A program made the translations under genes and the position numbers. Positions 60,801 to 64,000 of a stretch of 64,000 nt of DNA are shown piece after piece. Origin of the DNA: QALR01 sp900552255 (GTDB lineage: Bacteria; Bacillota; Clostridia; Oscillospirales; CAG-272); the NCBI GenBank assembly GCA_048526005.1, contig DBFVEH010000002.1, positions 1 through 64,000 on the forward strand, written 5' to 3'. Under the pieces are notes generated by a model that did not search any database, was not told the DNA's origin, and saw only the letters and a list, made by a program, of their open reading frames with translations. Position 1 is the first letter of the stretch, and the number at the start of each line of letters is the position of its first letter.

Positions 60801-61574
60801 GTAATCCGTGCCGATCTTCTCGTTGACCTTGTTCATATATTCCTCCACGATGCCGGGAATGGCGTCGTAGTACGGATTACATGCTTCTCTGTGCTGGAAG
60901 AAGATGTCGCCGTTTTCAGCGGAGCCGCGGAGTGCGGGGTGATTCGGATTGAGCGCGTGCGCACGGAACGCGGAAAGAGCGTCCTTATCGATCATGGAGG
61001 CGAGATCCTCATAGTCCCAAACCTCGATCTTCTGAATTTCATGGGAAGTACGGAAGCCGTCGAAGAAGTTGAGGAACGGCACTCTGCCCTTGATGGTGGA
61101 AAGATGCGCGACCGCGCCGAGATCCATGATCTCCTGCGGATTGGATTCCGCGAGCATTGCGAAGCCGGTCTGGCGGCATGCGTAAACGTCGGAATGATCG
61201 CCGAAGATATTCAGCGCGTGAGAAGCGACGCAGCGTGCAGATACGTGGATGACGCAGGGAAGCAGCTCGCCTGCGATTTTGTACATGTTCGGGATCATGA
61301 GCAGAAGCCCCTGAGATGCCGTGTAGGTCGTCGTGAGGGCGCCTGCCGCGAGAGAGCCGTGCACGGCGCCTGCCGCGCCTGCTTCGGACTGCATCTCCAT
61401 GACTTTGACACGTTCCCCGAAAATGTTCTTGAGTCCGGTTGCAGACCAAGAGTCCGTCATTTCAGCCATCGGGCTGGACGGGGTGATGGGGTAGATGGCG
61501 GCAACTTCCGTAAACGCATACGATACATGCGCCGCGGCGGTATTGCCGTCCATGGAAATCTTTTTTCTTGCCAT
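57885..61574 (-). CDS. nifJ: Pyruvate:ferredoxin (flavodoxin) oxidoreductase
   Basis: 1229 residues, single-chain homodimeric type, converting pyruvate and CoA to acetyl-CoA, CO2 and reduced ferredoxin. Domains in order: pyrimidine-binding N-terminus (YAFTEVAAIYPITPSSPMAE), the central gamma and linker regions, two 4Fe-4S clusters (CNQCSYVCPHATIRP and CMGCGLCVNVCPTKP), and the TPP domain (WIFGGDGWAYDIGFGGLDHV...NTGGQ) with additional cluster Cys in GSCAGCAETSY. It is the main fermentation entry enzyme and marks the host as an anaerobe. The long open frame on the opposite strand is an artefact of its codon use. GGAGG precedes the ATG. Confidence 0.96.
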   Translation of the reverse strand: MARKKISMDGNTAAAHVSYAFTEVAAIYPITPSSPMAEMTDSWSATGLKNIFGERVKVMEMQSEAGAAGAVHGSLAAGALTTTYTASQGLLLMIPNMYKIAGELLPCVIHVSARCVASHALNIFGDHSDVYACRQTGFAMLAESNPQEIMDLGAVAHLSTIKGRVPFLNFFDGFRTSHEIQKIEVWDYEDLASMIDKDALSAFRAHALNPNHPALRGSAENGDIFFQHREACNPYYDAIPGIVEEYMNKVNEKIGTDYKLFNYYGAPDADRVIIAMGSVCDTVEEVIDYLNAKGEKVGLVKVRLYRPFVAEKLIEALPKTVKKIAVLDRTKEPGALGEPLYLDVVTSLAQSGVAAKIVGGRYGLGSKDTTPASIFAVYENLAKDAPKNSFTIGIVDDVTGHSLEEKPVPDTAAKGTISCKFWGLGGDGTVGANKNSIKIIGDHTDKFIQAYFQYDSKKTGGITISHLRFGDSPIKSTYYITKADFVACHNPSYMLKGYKIVNDVKPGGTFLLNCQWTPEELDHHLPAEVKNYIANNDIKFYTVNAIDKAREIGMGKRTNTILQSAFFALANIMPIAEAVDYMKYMAKKSYLKKGEAVVEMNYKAIDAGVDAIVKIDVPESWKTAVSDKAEAKAEGTRPELVKFVNEIVFPVAKMQGDSLPVSAFRDMPDGQFPQGAAAYEKRGVAVDVPVWHPENCIQCNQCSYVCPHATIRPFAMSAEEAANAPASTKFTAKMIGKGCEDYKFTIAISPLDCMGCGLCVNVCPTKPEKRALEMVSQESQADQQAAFDYAVAHVTKKATPFADTSVKGSQFNQPLLEFSGSCAGCAETSYARLITQLFGERMYISNATGCSSIWGGSAPSTPYTVNNESGCGPAWANSLFEDNAEHGLGMALGQKTIREKLKSKVEALIAIEYAADEIKTAGKEWLDSYNDGKTNTEASKKLIAALEDGILTADEGIAFLSTDAGKQVFGDKSAEMLTHMKDLKAAGKNCDCEACTLAAEILAEKDYLSKKSVWIFGGDGWAYDIGFGGLDHVIASGEDVNIMVFDTEVYSNTGGQASKASQIGQVAQFAAAGKATKKKDLANIAMSYGYVYVAQIAMGADMNQTIKALAEAEAYHGPSIVIGYAPCEMHGVKGGMGNCQAEMKRAVEAGYWQMFRYNPALREAGANPLTIDSKAPTASYIDFIKSETRYSRLVQSFPDRAEALFAEAEKQAKAKYERLLKLGELYADK

Positions 61575-61609
61575 GTCTTTTTATCCTCCGATACTATAAG
61601 TCTCCACAT

Positions 61610-61638
61610 ATGATAGCACGAAATTAAAAAAAAGTAAA
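61610..61638 (-). promoter_or_regulatory. Promoter of the PFOR gene
   Basis: On the minus strand, TTTACT (61638-61633), 17 nt, TATCAT (61615-61610). Confidence 0.6.
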
Positions 61639-61753
61639 GACATATCGGCGGAAAAAAAGAAAATTTAGAAGAATATCCGATTGTTTTTTACGATAGGAAA
61701 AACAACCGTGAAATTTTTGATATTTTCAAAATCGAGTGAAAGAAAAGAGGTCA

Positions 61754-61782
61754 TTGACAGTCTGTGCTTTTTCCTATATAAT
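61754..61782 (+). promoter_or_regulatory. Consensus promoter of a small RNA
   Basis: TTGACA at 61754-61759, 17 nt, TATAAT at 61777-61782. It is a perfect consensus, facing away from both neighbouring minus-strand genes. Confidence 0.85.
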
Positions 61783-61788
61783 AAATTC

Positions 61789-61881
61789 GTAATATATTTT
61801 TGACGGCATGAAAGCGCGGTGCAAGGCTTGATTTATGGGGAACGATAAAGATCAAAACCACCGGCTTGACCGGTGGTTTTT
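61789..61881 (+). ncRNA. Candidate small RNA of about 90 nt
   Basis: Starts about 7 nt after the -10 and ends at a strong terminator: AAAACCACCGG, CTTGA, CCGGTGGTTTT(T) at 61854-61881. There is no convincing coding frame; a 30-codon ORF from 61835 runs through the terminator and lacks an RBS. A second terminator (61894-61922) follows. The end hairpin also resembles the ends of IS200/IS605-type elements in gut Clostridia, so a decayed insertion is an alternative. No family is assigned. Confidence 0.5.
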
Positions 61882-61893
61882 GGGCTACAACAG

Positions 61894-61922
61894 AAAAGCA
61901 GTACCTGCGTACTGCTTTTTTT
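61894..61922. terminator. Bidirectional terminator beyond rplA
   Basis: AAAAGCAGTAC, CTGC, GTACTGCTTTT and flanking A/T runs. It terminates the rplK-rplA transcript on the minus strand and any plus-strand read-through from the small RNA. Confidence 0.85.
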
Positions 61923-61937
61923 ACTAATATAACCCGC

Positions 61938-62633
61938 TTAGCTCCCGAGCTTTGCGGCGTTGATCTTGATGCCGGGGCCCATCGTGGAAGCGACGACACA
62001 GCTCTTGATATACTGCCCCTTTGCAGCGGCCGGTTTTGCTTTGATGACCGCGCCCATCAGCGTGTTGAAGTTGTCGGAAAGCTTTTCCGTCCCGAAAGAG
62101 GCTTTGCCGATCGGGCAGTGAATGATGTTGGTTTTGTCGAGACGGTACTCGATCTTACCGGCTTTGGCTTCGTTTACGGCTTTGGCTACGTCCATTGTGA
62201 CGGTGCCGGCCTTCGGGTTCGGCATGAGCCCTTTCGGACCGAGAACCTTGCCGAGACGGCCGATGACGCCCATCATATCGGGCGTCGCGATGACGACGTC
62301 GAAATCGAACCAGTTTTCCTGCGTGATCTTTGCAACCATATCCTCGGCCCCGACATAGTCGGCGCCTGCGGCGACGGCGGCATCGGCCTTGTCGCCCTTG
62401 GCGAATACGAGCGTTCTTACGGTTTTGCCGGTTCCGTGGGGGAGCACGACGGCGCCGCGGACCTGCTGGTCGGCATGACGGCTGTCAACGCCGAGTCTGA
62501 TATGAAGCTCGATGGTTTCGTCGAATTTCGCTTTGGATGTCTGGCAGACAAGGTCGATCGCCTCGCCCGCATCATAAAGCTTTGTTTTGTCGATCAGCTT
62601 TGCGCTGTCCTGATATTTCTTACCTTTAAACAT
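61938..62633 (-). CDS. rplA: 50S ribosomal protein L1
   Basis: 231 residues, full length. L1 landmarks: KYQDSAKLIDKTKLYDAGEAIDLV, RGAVVLPHGTGKTVRTLVFAKG, IATPDMMGVIGRLGKVLGPKGLMPNPKAGTV and ASTMGPGIKIN. L1 binds 23S rRNA at the stalk base and often represses its own operon. It follows rplK by 18 nt. Unusually, rplJ and rplL do not follow; a terminator does. Confidence 0.97.
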   Translation of the reverse strand: MFKGKKYQDSAKLIDKTKLYDAGEAIDLVCQTSKAKFDETIELHIRLGVDSRHADQQVRGAVVLPHGTGKTVRTLVFAKGDKADAAVAAGADYVGAEDMVAKITQENWFDFDVVIATPDMMGVIGRLGKVLGPKGLMPNPKAGTVTMDVAKAVNEAKAGKIEYRLDKTNIIHCPIGKASFGTEKLSDNFNTLMGAVIKAKPAAAKGQYIKSCVVASTMGPGIKINAAKLGS

Positions 62634-62651
62634 TTCTGTTACTCCTCCTCA

Positions 62652-63077
62652 TCAGTCTGTGACCGTGACGCCCATGCTGCGCGCGGTGCCTGCCACCATG
62701 CTCATAGCAGCTTCCAAAGAAGCGGCGTTGAGGTCGGGCATCTTGGTTTCGGCGATTTTCTTCACCTGCTCTTTGGTGATGGAAGCAACCTTCGTTTTGT
62801 TGGGAGTGCCGGAGGCCGTCTCGATGCCGCATGCCTTTTTGATCAGAACGGCCGCGGGCGGCGTTTTTGTGATGAAAGAGAACGAACGATCCGCGAAAAC
62901 GGTGATGACAACAGGGATAATGAGTCCCATGTCGTTCTTTGTGCGCTCATTGAATTCCTTTGTGAAGGCAGCGATGTTGACACCGTGCTGACCGAGCGCC
63001 GGACCGACCGGCGGCTGGGGTGTCGCTTTTCCTGCCGGAAGCTGCAATTTGATGTATGCTACGATTTTCTTTGCCAT
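62652..63077 (-). CDS. rplK: 50S ribosomal protein L11
   Basis: 141 residues, full length. Landmarks: YIKLQLPAGKATPQPPVGPALGQHGVNIAAFTKEFN, TPPAAVLIKKACGIE and AGTARSMGVTVTD. It forms the GTPase-associated centre with 23S rRNA. The start has GGAGG immediately upstream. A nested hairpin leader lies between nusG and rplK at 63094-63138. Confidence 0.97.
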   Translation of the reverse strand: MAKKIVAYIKLQLPAGKATPQPPVGPALGQHGVNIAAFTKEFNERTKNDMGLIIPVVITVFADRSFSFITKTPPAAVLIKKACGIETASGTPNKTKVASITKEQVKKIAETKMPDLNAASLEAAMSMVAGTARSMGVTVTD

Positions 63078-63093
63078 GATTTACACCTCCGAA

Positions 63094-63138
63094 TGTGGTA
63101 TTTGCCGGGAGAATTGAAAGATTTTTCTCCCTCCCACA
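63094..63138 (-). promoter_or_regulatory. Nested hairpin leader before rplK
   Basis: The outer stem TGTGG/CCACA and inner stem GGGAGAA/TTCTCCC lie in the gap between nusG and rplK, ending a few bases from the rplK RBS. This is the place for ribosomal-protein autoregulation or RNA processing. Confidence 0.5.
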
Positions 63139-63177
63139 GGTTTTGTTCTCCTCTTGCGGGGAACGATGAAATAAAAC

Positions 63178-63717
63178 TTATTTTTCCGCCGCGATGCTTG
63201 AAATATCAAGCTCCACCGGCGTTTGCCGTCCGAAAACGGACGCCGTGACCGTCACTTTTTTGAGATCCGGCGATATTTCCGATATGGTTCCGACAAAGCC
63301 GGACATAGGACCGCTCTTGATGCTGACGCTGTCTCCGACCTTGAAGCTCGTCGTCGCCGTTTTTGCGGCGGAATCGACGCCGAGCGCCTCGACCTCCTTA
63401 TCCGTGAGGGGAACGGGACGCGAGCCGGGCCCGACAAAGCCCGTAGCTCCGGTGATCGTCATGACGATGTGCCATGTTTCGTCGGTCATGACCATTTTTA
63501 CAAAGACATAGCTCGGAAAAATCTTGGATTCGCTTTCCTTGGTCACGCCCTCGGCGTTGGTCTCCGAGGTCAGCTCGACGGGGATCCTCACATCGGTGAT
63601 GAGATGGGAAATGCCGCGGTTTTCGATGATTTTTTCAAGATTGGTCTTGACTTTGTTTTCATAGCCGGAATAGGTATGGACGACATACCATTTCGCTGCG
63701 TTTGCATTTTCGCTCAT
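63178..63717 (-). CDS. nusG: Transcription termination/antitermination protein NusG
   Basis: 179 residues from ATG 63717; TTG 63729 is less likely. The N-terminal NGN domain (WYVVHTYSGYENKVKTNLEKII, FPSYVFVKMVMTDETWHIV, TGATGFVGPGSRPVPLTDKEV) is followed by the C-terminal KOW domain (VGDSVSIKSGPMSGFVGTISEI, TVTASVFGRQTPVELD). It binds RNA polymerase and couples transcription to the ribosome. It lies in the usual secE-nusG-rplK-rplA order. Confidence 0.96.
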   Translation of the reverse strand: MSENANAAKWYVVHTYSGYENKVKTNLEKIIENRGISHLITDVRIPVELTSETNAEGVTKESESKIFPSYVFVKMVMTDETWHIVMTITGATGFVGPGSRPVPLTDKEVEALGVDSAAKTATTSFKVGDSVSIKSGPMSGFVGTISEISPDLKKVTVTASVFGRQTPVELDISSIAAEK

Positions 63718-63738
63718 TTGCTTTCCCAACCTTGTCTC

Positions 63739-63984
63739 TTACGATACCGGACGGATGAAGTCGATGAGGTCTTTAAATTCGGTAATTCCCCTGTTGAGAC
63801 CGTAATCGACAAGCGCGAGGCAGGCTCCGACGACGATGATGGAAACCAGTACGACAGCAGAATTTTTCAGAAGCTGCTTCGGCGTGGGCCAGACGAGCTT
63901 TTTGAACTCGCTTCTGTAATCCTTGAAAAACTTTCCGATTCTTTTCCAGATGCTCGGCTTTTTTTGCTTGGTTGTTTCTGCCAT
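63739..63984 (-). CDS. secE: Preprotein translocase subunit SecE
   Basis: 81 residues. A charged N-terminus (KKPSIWKRIGKFFKDYRSEFKKLVWPTPKQL) with the SecE amphipathic helix and W-P-[ST] signature precedes one membrane helix (NSAVVLVSIIVVGACLALVDYGL). It is the essential small partner of SecY. AAGGAGG lies 6 nt before the ATG. Upstream genes of the operon are outside the window. Confidence 0.95.
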   Translation of the reverse strand: MAETTKQKKPSIWKRIGKFFKDYRSEFKKLVWPTPKQLLKNSAVVLVSIIVVGACLALVDYGLNRGITEFKDLIDFIRPVS

Positions 63985-64000
63985 TTTTTCCTCCTTACGG

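Noticed and set aside
57870..61613. A 1247-codon open frame on the plus strand opposite the PFOR gene
   Set aside because: It is the mirror of a GC-biased real gene. The minus strand has all PFOR motifs, RBS and terminator, while the plus frame has no recognisable domain.
1..64000. CRISPR arrays
   Set aside because: I saw no regularly spaced direct repeats and no cas gene.

Overview
The window looks like a chromosomal segment of a low-to-mid GC anaerobic Bacillota, most likely an uncultured gut Clostridia. Support comes from the gene set: pyruvate:ferredoxin oxidoreductase, threonine dehydrogenase/KBL, a PadR-DUF1700-DUF4097 sensing operon, DegV, a TIGR04086-YajC pair and Gram-positive style promoters and ribosome binding sites. 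I cannot assign a genus. Several genes carry a single frameshift or in-frame stop. These may be real decay or consensus errors in a draft or metagenomic assembly.

Layout. (1) 1-10.2 kb is core-like. It holds a secreted V8-like protease with a lipoprotein whose gene end and terminator are duplicated at the window edge, tdh-(immunity-like ORF)-kbl for threonine catabolism, a PadR-autoregulated DUF1700/DUF4097 operon on the minus strand, a divergent Lrp/AsnC regulator and aspartase, and a HAD phosphatase. (2) A tRNA-Ser at 10468-10556, preceded by a partial copy of its own 5' half, opens an AT-rich accessory island. The island runs to a degenerate tRNA-Ser-like sequence at 37659-37747. A 20-bp repeat (18/20) lies in inverted orientation just inside both ends, and integrase remnants lie within, so this reads as a decayed integrative element. 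(3) The island carries two paralogous peptide-maturation/export cassettes on the plus strand. Each has two peptidase-less ABC exporters and an unusual protein that fuses an N-terminal subtilisin-like (S8) domain to a C-terminal P-loop domain. Cassette 1 (11.4-18.3 kb) is preceded by a consensus promoter and a long structured-looking leader, and is followed by a BtrH-like gene pair. Cassette 2 (32.1-37.5 kb) has an N-terminally truncated S8 fusion joined to a truncated AAA ATPase, then two intact ABC genes. (4) Between them, on the minus strand, lies a type I restriction-modification locus: HTH-hsdM-hsdS(with extra C-terminal domain)-FRG-hsdR-YgjP metallopeptidase-GIY-YIG/helicase-MmcQ, with a decayed nucleotide-processing gene between hsdS and the FRG gene.

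(5) 37.8-63.98 kb returns to housekeeping and ordinary accessory genes: a nucleotidyltransferase, a DrrAB-like ABC transporter, GNAT, AlkD-like repair, ArsC/Spx-like, NUDIX, a second YgjP-type peptidase, a MATE transporter interrupted by an amber codon, DegV/TetR, a 2-hydroxyacid dehydrogenase, a PanE-like reductase, TIGR04086/YajC, NAD synthase, a DUF4886 lipoprotein, tRNA-Glu, a VanY-type carboxypeptidase, a NanA-like aldolase, an XRE regulator and PFOR. The end is secE-nusG-rplK-rplA, which stops after L1. A consensus promoter between rplA and the PFOR gene drives a candidate small RNA of about 90 nt.

The strongest candidate for an undescribed system is the duplicated S8/P-loop maturation-export cassette. 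Its lesions are complementary: the intact S8 fusion is in copy 1 and the intact ABC pair is in copy 2.
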